Of a DNA stretch of 64,000 nucleotides, positions 45,816 through 57,829 are shown piece by piece. Source of the stretch: Mytilus californianus (Eukaryota; Mollusca; Bivalvia; Mytilida; Mytilidae); contig NW_026262712.1 in the NCBI RefSeq assembly GCF_021869535.1, positions 51,318,884-51,382,883 on the forward strand. The letters run 5' to 3'. A model generated the notes under the pieces. The model had not been told where the DNA came from and did not search any database. It saw only the letters and a program-made list of their open reading frames with translations. A program made the position numbers and the translations under genes. Position 1 is the first letter of the stretch. Every line of letters starts with the position of its first letter.

Positions 45816-46644
45816 GTACTACTTTCAATGTGATTATAACCAGATAAATGTACCAACCTAATCCACTTAGATTCCATAGCCAAATGGACTTATCTAAGAA
45901 GAAAAAAAAGAAATAACCGATAAACTTGTAAATAACCTATCTCGATATAGGATTAAAACTCGACTCATATTTACGGAAATAAGTCCTCCAACTCAACCCA
46001 CAAGTTAACGCGAACTATAACTGAAACCTGATGTCCATGGTTAGCAACACTCCCGGTTTACATCAACACCCATCAATCTCTGTTTTTGACATTTTTGAAT
46101 TAAGTTTCGAGTTAATATATGCCGTTTTGCGCTCGTCAGGAGAATTTTCGGCCAAAAACGTTCATTTTTTTAACCGGAAAACATTTTAAGGACATGAAAA
46201 ATAACTAATAAACTTAAAACGGATGACATGATAAAAAGGTTTTATTAAGTTGGAACATTTAATCAAGGTACACAATAGTTCAACCCGTTCATAAATGACG
46301 AAATTATTAAAAAAAAAAATAATCAGACAAAGTGGACCTTATATGAATTTTTGTTTTTGTTTACTAAAGGTCTTGTTTGGTTCATATAGTGGGTAACGTT
46401 GCAGCGTATTTTTGACTTTCCAAATGTTTTGGCTTGAGCGCTTTGGACACACGAAATAAATAAAGTAAGTATTATGCTGAACAGTAGAATTGGATAGCTT
46501 AACACTTAATACTTCATTGTAAAAATATCTTTCATATTATGCAAAATTTGCCTCTTTTTCTTCTTCAGAATACTAGTATCAGACTGAAAAATGTGTTAAC
46601 GAAATAACGAGACAGACGCATATTGGAAAGACTGCTAAGAAAAA

Positions 46645-46652
46645 TATAAAAG
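46645..46652 (+). promoter_or_regulatory. Candidate TATA box
   Basis: TATAAAAG lies 36 bp before the frame at 46681, as in the other copies. Confidence 0.4.
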
Positions 46653-46680
46653 GCATGCGCAAAGGTTCACTGATGATTTA

Positions 46681-46947
46681 ATGCACCACATAAAGTCATC
46701 ATTGGCACTCATACCACATCTTCTTATATTTATAGTACTTCATCTTGACCGTGATCTAATTTATTCTTGTTCCAAAATGAGTAACTGCGATGTCCATATC
46801 GACCAAAGGACCATTCTCTACTGCACCCAACATGATAAGATCATCTGTGAATTATGTCTTTCCGACACCCATAAAAACTGCAAATTCATCATTTCTATAG
46901 ATCAAGCAGCAAAAGGCGTTAACAATGGGACTGCTTTAGACTATTAA
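46681..46947 (+). CDS. B-box 2-only TRIM-like fragment (unit 2)
   Basis: 88 codons, with the homologous core from the ATG at 46777. It is the same truncated structure as 8705-8971, with all B-box 2 zinc ligands kept (CDVH, CTQHD, CELC, HKNC) and the same abrupt end LDY plus stop. Upstream changes (T to K, F to S) fall outside the zinc-binding core. It could be a pseudogene or a short B-box peptide. The identical end shows that the truncation predates the 37.6-kb duplication. Confidence 0.5.
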   Translation: MHHIKSSLALIPHLLIFIVLHLDRDLIYSCSKMSNCDVHIDQRTILYCTQHDKIICELCLSDTHKNCKFIISIDQAAKGVNNGTALDY

Positions 46948-48780
46948 GAATTTGACTATATGCCTTATGGGATCACTCCTATATGTATTAGATTTTTTTT
47001 AAACACTTCTAATAATGTGCAATAAAACATATTTTATACAATTTGAATAATTTTTCTGAAAATGAAAATAATCTACAAGAATATAAAATATACTGATCAT
47101 TTATATTTTATATTCTTTAAAGTGGGACCAAGAGTCACAATGAGTTTCTTCAAAGTAAAAGAGCCTATGTTTCTTAGTTGAACAGTACAGTACTGCCTAG
47201 AAAATATCCTACAGAAAAAAGGTAGACTCTAAGTTTAACACAAATATTGACAGAAATTCTGTAAAAAAATAATGCTTCAAATTTTAAGTGAATGTGACAT
47301 AATTTTTTGAGTTTTAAAATCATTTATATTGTAAAATTCAACTAATAGATTATCTAGCACAGTAGACCATGTCTATTTTCTCAGGGTATTATAAAGATTA
47401 CATGTATGAAAGTAAACGTTTTGAGAGAAAAAAATGGGGCTTCTTCTCTTCGGGTTGCTGTATCAGCTGCTTTACATATTTATAAACAAAGTATTGTATA
47501 TTTTACCTGAAAAATTGGATATTTATATCACAAATGAAAGTTGGTGGGACAAATCTTTTGAATTTTACTTAATGATCAATGGATTATTAAATTTGATAAT
47601 AATTTTCCATTTGAATAAATTCAATTTTGTAAAAACACATCCCTATGAATTAACTTCTTTTTTGACTTGATAAGCTAGTTTTTGCTCTTATTAATGTAGC
47701 TCACTTAGTAAAGAGATAATTAAATAAACAAGGTTTTTAACTTATAAAATATAAATATAATACTAATGACCTTCATTTCATTTTTTTAAGTTTTTTTCCT
47801 CCAGAAATTTTCTTTACAATGCATTTTCTATTGCTATTTTTTGTGCTTTTGTCCATCCATAGGCTATCATTAATTTGTCAGATTTGTTTCTAGTTTGAAT
47901 GAAATTTTCTAAGGCGTATAGTTTCAAACGCAATAAAGAAGATCTTTGTTGGTTGTTTCACTTTTCCAAGTGTAAATTTTCACTGTGCACATGACCCTGA
48001 CACATATTTGGTAACGTTATTTGACGTATGTTGAAAAAAGAAAACACAATGTCACCGTCAATTTGTGTAGGGGATCAAAAAGGGGTTTTTAAATTACTTT
48101 GAAATGGAGATATCGTATGGAATTGTGAAAAACAACAATTTTTAATTACAATTTCATTCATATCTTTAATAAAATCAGTATTTTAGAATACTTTGGAAAC
48201 AGGTACAATGAAAAGAAGTTGAACTTTACTGTTTTGAAGCAGAAACGCAGCCAAAACCAGGTACACATTGACATGACTGGTGGTCACTAAAATTGATGTA
48301 TTACAGTAAAAAAATGATGGCTTCAAAATTGTGTAGAAATTTGAAATAGGTTACTCGGTTTCATTGAAGATTATTACCGTTCTTTTCCGTATTTTGATAC
48401 GCAAACGTCAAGTTATCAAAATTCGATGTTTTTGGCGAACAAAAAAGATGGCTCATAATTTTTAGAACGGACAGGATAAAGAAATAGTAAATACAAGCTA
48501 TTTTGATAATGTATGTATGTCGTATTGAAACTATATTGGTCGCAAAATCTACAAATATAAAAAATCAATTATAATAAAAGCATGACAAGTTGAAAAAAAT
48601 ACTTTAAACGTCAATTTTTTAGCCGATTGATTTGGCGGACTTTTCGACGTCACGAACGACTGTAGCGCCACCTAATTAATTCCCCCTGCTATTGTTGCTG
48701 ATAGAGCTTGACGACAACGGACGTTTCCAAGGACTTGCTTTCCAACTGTACAAGTTTCTTTCTGTAATATAAAACACTGT
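46948..48780. other. Spacer without recognised gene (unit 2)
   Basis: Copy of 8972-10804. The frame at 47434-47670 is kept but with scattered replacement changes and is not called. Confidence 0.5.
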
Positions 48781-48916
48781 TTTACTAGTTATTCGAACAA
48801 TAGCAAAGATAATGTTAACCCTCGACAGCAACTTCTTCACTCCACCTCTCAGCGTGAAATTGCTGCTGCCTCGGGTTGCAATAAACTTGCTATTGTTCGA
48901 AAATATAGCTAGTAAA
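48781..48916. repeat. Long imperfect palindrome, third copy
   Basis: Nearly identical to 10805-10940. Confidence 0.75.
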
Positions 48917-49129
48917 TAAGTCTATACTATTAAGTCAAATGTTGTTGGAATTGTTAATAGATCCTTGATTGAAGTATCTGCTCTTATATGATGTCGTTTT
49001 ACTCTTTTCTATGATTTGGCCAAAACTTATTGAAGATAACGAGAAATTGTAAACAGAAAAATCAAATCAACAATACAAGATCAACATAAAGAGATTATTG
49101 TCATGAGTTCTATTCTAGTCCACAATGTT

Positions 49130-49345
49130 GGAGAGTATTCATTGAATGAATCTTTATTGCATTAGCAACAACATTGCTTTAGCAAAATACAAGGTAAATA
49201 CATATATGACAAATATGACAGAATACAGAGAACAATTAAATAAATCAAATAATGAAGAGATAACTTATAATAACACATTCGTGTACAACATATTAACTGA
49301 TAATATGGTTAATGATGTACATATACCTAGATGAGTGACACCGTC
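49130..49345 (-). mobile_element. Possible retroelement 3' end (unit 2)
   Basis: Copy of 11155-11400. A 62-codon plus-strand frame appears here only because of local substitutions. Confidence 0.35.
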
Positions 49346-50649
49346 TCTTTAGAGTATCTAGTTAAAACAACGAATAATATGCTATTCTCTACTTTTTGAG
49401 ATGTGCAAAATACATGTTAACATCGAAGGTCATCCTCACTGATATATGAAAGAATAAAGTTAACGTAAGAAATATTTTATATTCTAAAAGAGACCAGATA
49501 TATATGTGGTTTCTGTTCGAGGAGGATACTGCTAATCAAATATCAACTATATATATTGTATCGTTGTCAAACATAATTTATTATTATGTTGTTCAATGTA
49601 GTATTTGTACAAAATATTCAGTTTATAATTTGATTTTTAAACTGATTTTTTGTAATATGATTAAGAACTAATATTTATAGTAAGAAGTTAATAGATAATG
49701 CAAAATTAAAAGCAAAATTGACCAAAATCTTTAAGCTGAGCTTTCAAGAAGCACGACCAGGCGACATCGCTTGATAACCGTTGTCCCTTATTTCCCCAAA
49801 TTTTCGGATTACAAATTACAGCAAGACCGACATACCCAGAAAATACTTAAATCTTATACTTAACAGCTCCAAACAATTTGACAAATCGAGTTAAAACCGA
49901 TTAAATAATTCATATAAGTTTCGCTATAAAGTTTCTAAATTATTTTGGTCAGAAGTAAACCATGCCGGTAAAGGTAGATTACATATTTGATCGGTTGGTT
50001 TTACCAGGCTCAAGGAATACTGTTTACAACGATTTCAAAAATCAAAACGGCTGACAAGACTAATTTAATTCGTGAGGGGCCCGTCTTTATACTTTGAATA
50101 ATTTCCGAATCAAGGATCGAGACTTGCATCTATCATTTGTATACTTACATTTCTCAATATAAAATATACAGATTTTCTCGCTTGAGCCGTGACGGCGAAA
50201 GTGAGAAAAGCATTCGAGTTGAGATGACCAATAATAATCTGTTTATCGTTTTTAACCTATGACTGCGTTGTTAATTTCATTGACAACGGGCAAGTGCGCC
50301 CGTTATTTCTAGTGATAATTTTTTGTATCACTCTACAGTGCTGAGAAAGCAAATTATCAGTCAGTAAGAACAAAGGAAAATTTCGTAAAATAGCGATAAG
50401 AATGTCTTTGACACAACTGTCCATTCACCAATATAAAATACAGAGATGTGATATAAATGTCAATAAGACAACTGTCCACCAGACACCACAAGTAGATGTT
50501 AGCAAAATTCAGCGTAAGACCTTCACCAATGAAAAATACATACAGATATCAAAAGGATCGAACAAGACATAATGTATAACTATTCAAAACGAAATCCCGT
50601 TTGCACTTATCTTTTCGAACGATAAAAATCATTCGAAATATATTCAGTA

Positions 50650-50668
50650 TTCTTTATTTATTTTTTAG
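50650..50668 (+). promoter_or_regulatory. Splice-acceptor-like tract before the start codon
   Basis: T-rich run ending TAG one base before the ATG at 50670. It decides against the in-frame ATG at 50601, which would place this tract inside the coding region. Confidence 0.6.
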
Positions 50669-50669
50669 A

Positions 50670-52331
50670 ATGACGGACAACAAATTGTGTTCTGGATGTT
50701 TACGAGATGACGAGAAAATCGAGGCTGAAGCATGGTGTAATGACTGCTTAGAAGAAGTTTGTAAGACATGCGCAAAAGTACATAGAAAATTTAATCCGCC
50801 GCATAAAGTTATACCACTTCACCAGGTCAGTAATCTTAGGTCTTCTATTCTGAAAATCAGTAAAGACTGTGATGTCCATACCGACCAAAGGACCGTTCTG
50901 TTCTGTACCCAACATGACAAGGTCATCTGTGATCTTTGTTTGTCCGACACCCATAAAAACTGTGAATCCATCATTTCTATAGATCGAGCAGCAATAGGCG
51001 TTAAAAGTGGGACCGCCCTTGCAGATCTTAAGAGTAGAATTGAACACTTAAACGGAATGTTCCCTAAATTGTTGAAGTGTCAAACTAAAGATGAAAAAGA
51101 GTTTGATAGGCAAAGAGATAAATTTCTCCAACAGATTTCTTCCACCAGACAGCAGATTAACAATCATCTAGATCAAATTGAAAAGGAAACCATTGAAGAA
51201 TTGAATAAACAGTACAAAACAACCAAACACAAAATGGATGAGGCGAAACATAAAACACAGAAAAGACTCGAGGCATTAGCGACATGGATAAACGAATTGT
51301 CATCGATAGAAACCATCAGTAATGAAGTACTTTTATTTCAGACAATCAAAGTAATGGATAATAAAACACACATAGAAGAAACCAATATTTGCGAGCTCAA
51401 TAAGCAACACAAAATAGAATTTGATCCATTTGATACAAACGATCTTCCAATGGTACTTAGGTCGATGGGAGATATTTCACTTACAGAAAATCAAATGCAT
51501 ATACCCGCATTACAGTACAATTTACAACAAATACAAGAACCAGTTAAGTCAATGGAAGAAGAGGAAGGCAAAATTCAACGAAGTAGTTCGTTTCTAACAT
51601 CAGTATTAGGATCATATGTTAAAATAGAAAACGGTTGTTTTGTGTCCGGAAAGAGACTTCTATTGTCACGTTACAACACATCACACATCTATGCATGTGG
51701 ATATGATGGGAATGATGTCCAAAGGATACATTTAAAACATAATCCATGGCGCGTTGCAATGATCGACGATAAACGGGCAATAGTTACTTTACAATCGAAA
51801 GGATTCCAGATCTTAGATCTAACAACACTTACCTTAGGGAGATGTATCAAACCTGGAAAAGGATGCTATGCTGTGACATGTAGTAATGGTCAGATATGGA
51901 CGTCTGATGATGGCACAACTATTAGTCAGATTGATACCAGTGGTAATATACTACGTAGTATAACAACAAAGAATGAAATACGGGACTTTTGTATAGACAA
52001 CAACAGAAACATTTACTATACTCCAGCCGTTTACGAAGGCAATAACGTATACCGTATAACACCTGACGGACAGGAGAGTATATTCTGTAGTCATTCTGAT
52101 CTAATTTATTCTTTGGGTATCGACGTAGATCACAAAGGAAATGTTTATGTAGGTGGAGCGTCGTCTGACAACATACACAGAATATCATCTGATGGAAAGG
52201 ATCATCAAATCATTCTGGCAAAGAACGATGGAATAAAAGTTCCATGGGGTTTATGTTACAATAGGGACACCAAACAACTTCTGGTTGCCAACGACAATAA
52301 AACAAGTGTCGCCATATATAATTTACCATAG
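50670..52331 (+). CDS. Group E RING-less TRIM-like protein, unit 2 first copy (553 aa)
   Basis: Same architecture as 12750-14411: B-box 1 (C7 to H45), B-box 2 (C67 to C98), coiled coil about 112-215, and NHL-like propeller from about 300 to the AIYNLP end. The frame stays open upstream to 50601, giving a possible 576-aa reading, but the added residues encode the T-rich acceptor tract and are not conserved at the other loci. Start at 50670 (MTDNKLCSGC). Relative to unit 1, replacements include K4N, E25D, L41F and S57R in or near B-box 1; no zinc ligand is affected. In the N-terminal half this copy is usually the derived one when the 25606 pseudogene is used as outgroup. Confidence 0.9.
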   Translation: MTDNKLCSGCLRDDEKIEAEAWCNDCLEEVCKTCAKVHRKFNPPHKVIPLHQVSNLRSSILKISKDCDVHTDQRTVLFCTQHDKVICDLCLSDTHKNCESIISIDRAAIGVKSGTALADLKSRIEHLNGMFPKLLKCQTKDEKEFDRQRDKFLQQISSTRQQINNHLDQIEKETIEELNKQYKTTKHKMDEAKHKTQKRLEALATWINELSSIETISNEVLLFQTIKVMDNKTHIEETNICELNKQHKIEFDPFDTNDLPMVLRSMGDISLTENQMHIPALQYNLQQIQEPVKSMEEEEGKIQRSSSFLTSVLGSYVKIENGCFVSGKRLLLSRYNTSHIYACGYDGNDVQRIHLKHNPWRVAMIDDKRAIVTLQSKGFQILDLTTLTLGRCIKPGKGCYAVTCSNGQIWTSDDGTTISQIDTSGNILRSITTKNEIRDFCIDNNRNIYYTPAVYEGNNVYRITPDGQESIFCSHSDLIYSLGIDVDHKGNVYVGGASSDNIHRISSDGKDHQIILAKNDGIKVPWGLCYNRDTKQLLVANDNKTSVAIYNLP

Positions 52332-52752
52332 GTTGAGTTTCAATGCAGTGGATTTTATTACATATAAGTTTTGATCATTGGTAATTAATTTTAATAATTA
52401 TTGGAAATGTTTTTAATACATTTTAAAATAACAGCATTACGAAAAATTATGTAATGATTTTAGTGTGTTTTCTTTATCATTATACATGTTATAAGACAGT
52501 TTAATATTTACACTAGTCTATTAGTTGGTCACTTGATATTCACCATAATGTGAACATTTGGTAGGGGTTTTTGGTTTTCGAAGGAACTTACATATTGTGA
52601 AGTGAAATAACTACATTTTTTTTTATATTTAGGTGTATTATTCATGTTATAAGTTGTATCTTGTTATATTTTTTGTTTGCAAATTAATCATTTTTAAATT
52701 AATATGATTCTTTTAATATAGAAATAAGATAATTACAGGTTTCATAACCAGT

Positions 52753-53088
52753 TAGAATTGAATATCGTTTGATTGACTTTTGCATGGACGGCAATAGGAA
52801 CCTTTATTTTTCACTGCAACAATAACATTCACCGTATAACACCTGACGGACAAGAGAGTATAATCTGTAGTCATTCTGATCTCAATCGCCCTACGGGTAT
52901 CAATGTAGATGACAAGGACGATGTTTATGTAGGTTGAATAAGGTCTTACAATAAACACAGAATATCATCTGAAGGATGGGATCATCAAATCATCTGACAG
53001 AGGAAGATGGAATAACAAATCCATGCTGTTTATGTTACAACAGGGACACAAAACAACTTCTGATGACGACATTTATAGCTTAACTTAG
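52753..53088 (+). pseudogene. Propeller relic (unit 2, first copy)
   Basis: Copy of 14829-15164 with the same breaks and a few more substitutions (for example GIDVDDK now reads GINVDDK, and TTAACTTAG at the end). It lies 421 bp after the E gene stop. Confidence 0.8.
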
Positions 53089-54522
53089 ATTTTGTTTAAA
53101 TGCAGCGGAATTCATTGACATTTATGATATATATGAAATAATTTATTTAAATTTTTGTTGAACGTGTATTTTATGGATTTGTATATAACAGCTTTACGAT
53201 ACAAAATATGTAATGATTTGAGTGTGGTTCCTTCATCATTATAAGACAGTTGGATATCTATAGTTTTAGTTGGTCAGTTGATACTTACCAGAATGTGGAC
53301 ATTTGGATAGGGAGTGTTTGTCTCCGATGGTACTTACATACTTTGCAGTGTAAAAACAATTTTTAAATTCATTTGTATTAGAATCTTTATCTTGTTATTA
53401 TTTGGTTTGCAAATTAATTATTTTTAGATTAATCTGATTCTTTTGATATAAAAATTGGATTACTCTATTTAAAATGGACGGTAACATGAGTAATAAAATA
53501 TAATTGATATGAAAGTAAGTACAGAAGAAAATGGTGGGTTGAATACTATATATGTTTGGCTTGCTCACCCAACTTTGTTAATATAACAAAACTACTAGTA
53601 TTAACAACTGTCAAACAAATTGGAGATTAAGCTAGCTATTTCACCAGGTTTAACCCACCACTTCCTCTGAACATTTCTGTTCATGTTCAGGAAAATAACA
53701 ATTGTTTTAACTTGCTCAGTTGGTGTAAATATAGATGAGCCGTCTAAGATTAACCTAAAGCAAATGCCTTTGCGAGGCACAGAGAAAAGCAAAAAGGAAA
53801 ATAAATATTTTTTTACAAAGCCATAATTAAAATACATATAATTTATTTTTTACAAACATGAAGGATAATTCTAGTACCTGTGTATTAATGTTTTGCTAAC
53901 AACGATTTCAAAAATCAAAACGGCTGACAAGACTAATTTAATTCGTGAGGGGCCCGTCTTTATACTTTGAATAATTTCCGAATCAAGGATCGAGACTTGC
54001 ATCCATCATTTGTATACTTACATTTCTCAATATAAAATATACAGATTTTCTCGCTTGAGCCGTGACGGCGAAAGTGAGAAAAGCATTCGAGTTGAGATGA
54101 CCAATAATAATCTGTTTATCGTTTTTAACCTATGACTGCGTTGTTAATTTCATTGACAACGGGCAAGTGCGCCCGTTATTTCTAGTGATAATTTTTTGTA
54201 TCACTCTACAGTGCTGAGAAAGCAAATTATCAGTCAGTAAGAACAAAGGAAAATTTCGTAAAATAGCGATAAGAATGTCTTTGACACAACTGTCCATTCA
54301 CCAATATAAAATACAGAGATGTGATATAAATGTCAATAAGACAACTGTCCACCAGACACCACAAGTAGATGTTAGCAAAATTCAGCGTAAGACCTTCACC
54401 AATGAAAAATACATACAGATATCAAAAGGATCGAACAAGACATAATGTATAACTATTCAAAACGAAATCCCGTTTGCACTTATCTTTTCGAACGATAAAA
54501 ATCATTCGAAATATATTCAGTA

Positions 54523-54541
54523 TTCTTTATTTATTTTTTAG
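54523..54541 (+). promoter_or_regulatory. Splice-acceptor-like tract before the start codon
   Basis: Identical to 50650-50668; it precedes the ATG at 54543 by one base. Confidence 0.6.
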
Positions 54542-54542
54542 A

Positions 54543-56204
54543 ATGACGGACAACAAATTGTGTTCTGGATGTTTACGAGATGACGAGAAAATCGAGGCTG
54601 AAGCATGGTGTAATGACTGCTTAGAAGAAGTTTGTAAGACATGCGCAAAAGTACATAGAAAATTTAATCCGCCGCATAAAGTTATACCACTTCACCAGGT
54701 CAGTAATCTTAGGTCTTCTATTCTGAAAATCAGTAAAGACTGTGATGTCCATACCGACCAAAGGACCGTTCTGTTCTGTACCCAACATGACAAGGTCATC
54801 TGTGATCTTTGTTTGTCCGACACCCATAAAAACTGTGAATCCATCATTTCTATAGATCGAGCAGCAATAGGCGTTAAAAGTGGGACCGCCCTTGCAGATC
54901 TTAAGAGTAGAATTGAACACTTAAACGGAATGTTCCCTAAATTGTTGAAGTGTCAAACTAAAGATGAAAAAGAGTTTGATAGGCAAAGAGATAAATTTCT
55001 CCAACAGATTTCTTCCACCAGACAGCAGATTAACAATCATCTAGATCAAATTGAAAAGGAAACCATTGAAGAATTGAATAAACAGTACAAAACAACCAAA
55101 CACAAAATGGATGAGGCGAAACATAAAACACAGAAAAGACTCGAGGCATTAGCGACATGGATAAACGAATTGTCATCGATAGAAACCATCAGTAATGAAG
55201 TACTTTTATTTCAGACAATCAAAGTAATGGATAATAAAACACACATAGAAGAAACCAATATTTGCGAGCTCAATAAGCAACACAAAATAGAATTTGATCC
55301 ATTTGATACAAACGATCTTCCAATGGTACTTAGGTCGATGGGAGATATTTCACTTACAGAAAATCAAATGCATATACCCGCATTACAGTACAATTTACAA
55401 CAAATACAAGAACCAGTTAAGTCAATGGAAGAAGAGGAAGGCAAAATTCAACGAAGTAGTTCGTTTCTAACATCAGTATTAGGATCATATGTTAAAATAG
55501 AAAACGGTTGTTTTGTGTCCGGAAAGAGACTTCTATTGTCACGTTACAACACATCACACATCTATGCATGTGGATATGATGGGAATGATGTCCAAAGGAT
55601 ACATTTAAAACATAATCCATGGCGCGTTGCAATGATCGACGATAAACGGGCAATAGTTACTTTACAATCGAAAGGATTCCAGATCTTAGATCTAACAACA
55701 CTTACCTTAGGGAGATGTATCAAACCTGGAAAAGGATGCTATGCTGTGACATGTAGTAATGGTCAGATATGGACGTCTGATGATGGCACAACTATTAGTC
55801 AGATTGATACCAGTGGTAATATACTACGTAGTATAACAACAAAGAATGAAATACGGGACTTTTGTATAGACAACAACAGAAACATTTACTATACTCCAGC
55901 CGTTTACGAAGGCAATAACGTATACCGTATAACACCTGACGGACAGGAGAGTATATTCTGTAGTCATTCTGATCTAATTTATTCTTTGGGTATCGACGTA
56001 GATCACAAAGGAAATGTTTATGTAGGTGGAGCGTCGTCTGACAACATACACAGAATATCATCTGATGGAAAGGATCATCAAATCATTCTGGCAAAGAACG
56101 ATGGAATAAAAGTTCCATGGGGTTTATGTTACAATAGGGACACCAAACAACTTCTGGTTGCCAACGACAATAAAACAAGTGTCGCCATATATAATTTACC
56201 ATAG
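54543..56204 (+). CDS. Group E RING-less TRIM-like protein, unit 2 second copy (553 aa)
   Basis: The protein is identical in every residue to the gene at 50670-52331, as expected from the 3,873-bp tandem duplication. The duplicated segment begins 644 bp upstream of the ATG, so this copy keeps only that much 5' flank of its own. Any promoter element or 5' UTR exon upstream of 50026 is no longer adjacent to it; instead the first copy and its relic precede it. Expression might therefore depend on splicing from the upstream gene or on a promoter inside the 644 bp. Start chosen as for the first copy; the frame also stays open to 54474. Confidence 0.88.
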   Translation: MTDNKLCSGCLRDDEKIEAEAWCNDCLEEVCKTCAKVHRKFNPPHKVIPLHQVSNLRSSILKISKDCDVHTDQRTVLFCTQHDKVICDLCLSDTHKNCESIISIDRAAIGVKSGTALADLKSRIEHLNGMFPKLLKCQTKDEKEFDRQRDKFLQQISSTRQQINNHLDQIEKETIEELNKQYKTTKHKMDEAKHKTQKRLEALATWINELSSIETISNEVLLFQTIKVMDNKTHIEETNICELNKQHKIEFDPFDTNDLPMVLRSMGDISLTENQMHIPALQYNLQQIQEPVKSMEEEEGKIQRSSSFLTSVLGSYVKIENGCFVSGKRLLLSRYNTSHIYACGYDGNDVQRIHLKHNPWRVAMIDDKRAIVTLQSKGFQILDLTTLTLGRCIKPGKGCYAVTCSNGQIWTSDDGTTISQIDTSGNILRSITTKNEIRDFCIDNNRNIYYTPAVYEGNNVYRITPDGQESIFCSHSDLIYSLGIDVDHKGNVYVGGASSDNIHRISSDGKDHQIILAKNDGIKVPWGLCYNRDTKQLLVANDNKTSVAIYNLP

Positions 56205-56625
56205 GTTGAGTTTCAATGCAGTGGATTTTATTACATATAAGTTTTGATCATTGGTAATTAATTTTAATAATTATTGGAAATGTTTTTAATACATTTTAAA
56301 ATAACAGCATTACGAAAAATTATGTAATGATTTTAGTGTGTTTTCTTTATCATTATACATGTTATAAGACAGTTTAATATTTACACTAGTCTATTAGTTG
56401 GTCACTTGATATTCACCATAATGTGAACATTTGGTAGGGGTTTTTGGTTTTCGAAGGAACTTACATATTGTGAAGTGAAATAACTACATTTTTTTTTATA
56501 TTTAGGTGTATTATTCATGTTATAAGTTGTATCTTGTTATATTTTTTGTTTGCAAATTAATCATTTTTAAATTAATATGATTCTTTTAATATAGAAATAA
56601 GATAATTACAGGTTTCATAACCAGT

Positions 56626-56961
56626 TAGAATTGAATATCGTTTGATTGACTTTTGCATGGACGGCAATAGGAACCTTTATTTTTCACTGCAACAATAACA
56701 TTCACCGTATAACACCTGACGGACAAGAGAGTATAATCTGTAGTCATTCTGATCTCAATCGCCCTACGGGTATCAATGTAGATGACAAGGACGATGTTTA
56801 TGTAGGTTGAATAAGGTCTTACAATAAACACAGAATATCATCTGAAGGATGGGATCATCAAATCATCTGACAGAGGAAGATGGAATAACAAATCCATGCT
56901 GTTTATGTTACAACAGGGACACAAAACAACTTCTGATGACGACATTTATAGCTTAACTTAG
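56626..56961 (+). pseudogene. Propeller relic (unit 2, second copy)
   Basis: Identical to 52753-53088 as far as I can see. Confidence 0.8.
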
Positions 56962-57784
56962 ATTTTGTTTAAATGCAGCGGAATTCATTGACATTTATGA
57001 TATATATGAAATAATTTATTTAAATTTTTGTTGAACGTGTATTTTATGGATTTGTATATAACAGCTTTACGATACAAAATATGTAATGATTTGAGTGTGG
57101 TTCCTTCATCATTATAAGACAGTTGGATATCTATAGTTTTAGTTGGTCAGTTGATACTTACCAGAATGTGGACATTTGGATAGGGAGTGTTTGTCTCCGA
57201 TGGTACTTACATACTTTGCAGTGTAAAAACAATTTTTAAATTCATTTGTATTAGAATCTTTATCTTGTTATTATTTGGTTTGCAAATTAATTATTTTTAG
57301 ATTAATCTGATTCTTTTGATATAAAAATTGGATTACTCTATTTAAAATGGACGGTAACATGAGTAATAAAATATAATTGATATGAAAGTAAGTACAGAAG
57401 AAAATGGTGGGTTGAATACTATATATGTTTGGCTTGCTCACCCAACTTTGTTAATATAACAAAACTACTAGTATTAACAACTGTCAAACAAATTGGAGAT
57501 TAAGCTAGCTATTTCACCAGGTTTAACCCACCACTTCCTCTGAACATTTCTGTTCATGTTCAGGAAAATAACAATTGTTTTAACTTGCTCAGTTGGTGTA
57601 AATATAGATGAGCCGTCTAAGATTAACCTAAAGCAAATGCCTTTGCGAGGCACAGAGAAAAGCAAAAAGGAAAATAAATATTTTTTTACAAAGCCATAAT
57701 TAAAATACATATAATTTATTTTTTACAAACATGAAGGATAATTCTAGTACCTGTGTATTAATGTTTTGCTACTAATGACTATAA

Positions 57785-57829
57785 TGAGCAGCAACCCTAT
57801 ATCTATCCTTGATAGAGGGTTGCTGCTCA
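57785..57829. repeat. Hairpin TGAGCAGCAACCC..GGGTTGCTGCTCA (unit 2)
   Basis: Copy of 15988-16032. The arms are unchanged and the loop carries two substitutions. It lies 14 bp after the end of the tandem duplication. Confidence 0.8.

Larger units (their letters stand above)
42966..46644. other. Upstream block of the second B-box-2 fragment; no gene
   Basis: Copy of 5116-8668. It differs by loss of the (TA)n run, the 44461-44648 insertion and small indels. It carries the R1 element at 45344-45627 and an R6 repeat at 45634-45815. Confidence 0.55.
50026..53898 (+). repeat. 3,873-bp tandem duplication, first copy
   Basis: Runs from ACAACGATTTCAAAAATC to ATGTTTTGCTA, and contains the E gene, its 5' region and the propeller relic. 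The next base starts the second copy. Extension fails on both sides by one-base comparison (50025 t against 53898 a; 53899 a against 57772 c), so the ends are exact. Unit 1 has one copy only (about 12.1-15.97 kb). Confidence 0.95.
53899..57771 (+). repeat. 3,873-bp tandem duplication, second copy
   Basis: Virtually identical to 50026-53898. By eye I found one difference (GCATCTATC at 50126 against GCATCCATC at 53999), and the two encoded proteins are identical. It is either a very recent tandem duplication or an assembly duplicate. Confidence 0.95.

Noticed and set aside
50601..50669. N-terminal extension giving a 576-aa E protein
   Set aside because: The extension translates the T-rich acceptor tract and is not preserved at 12750 or 25606; MTDNK at 50670 is the better start.
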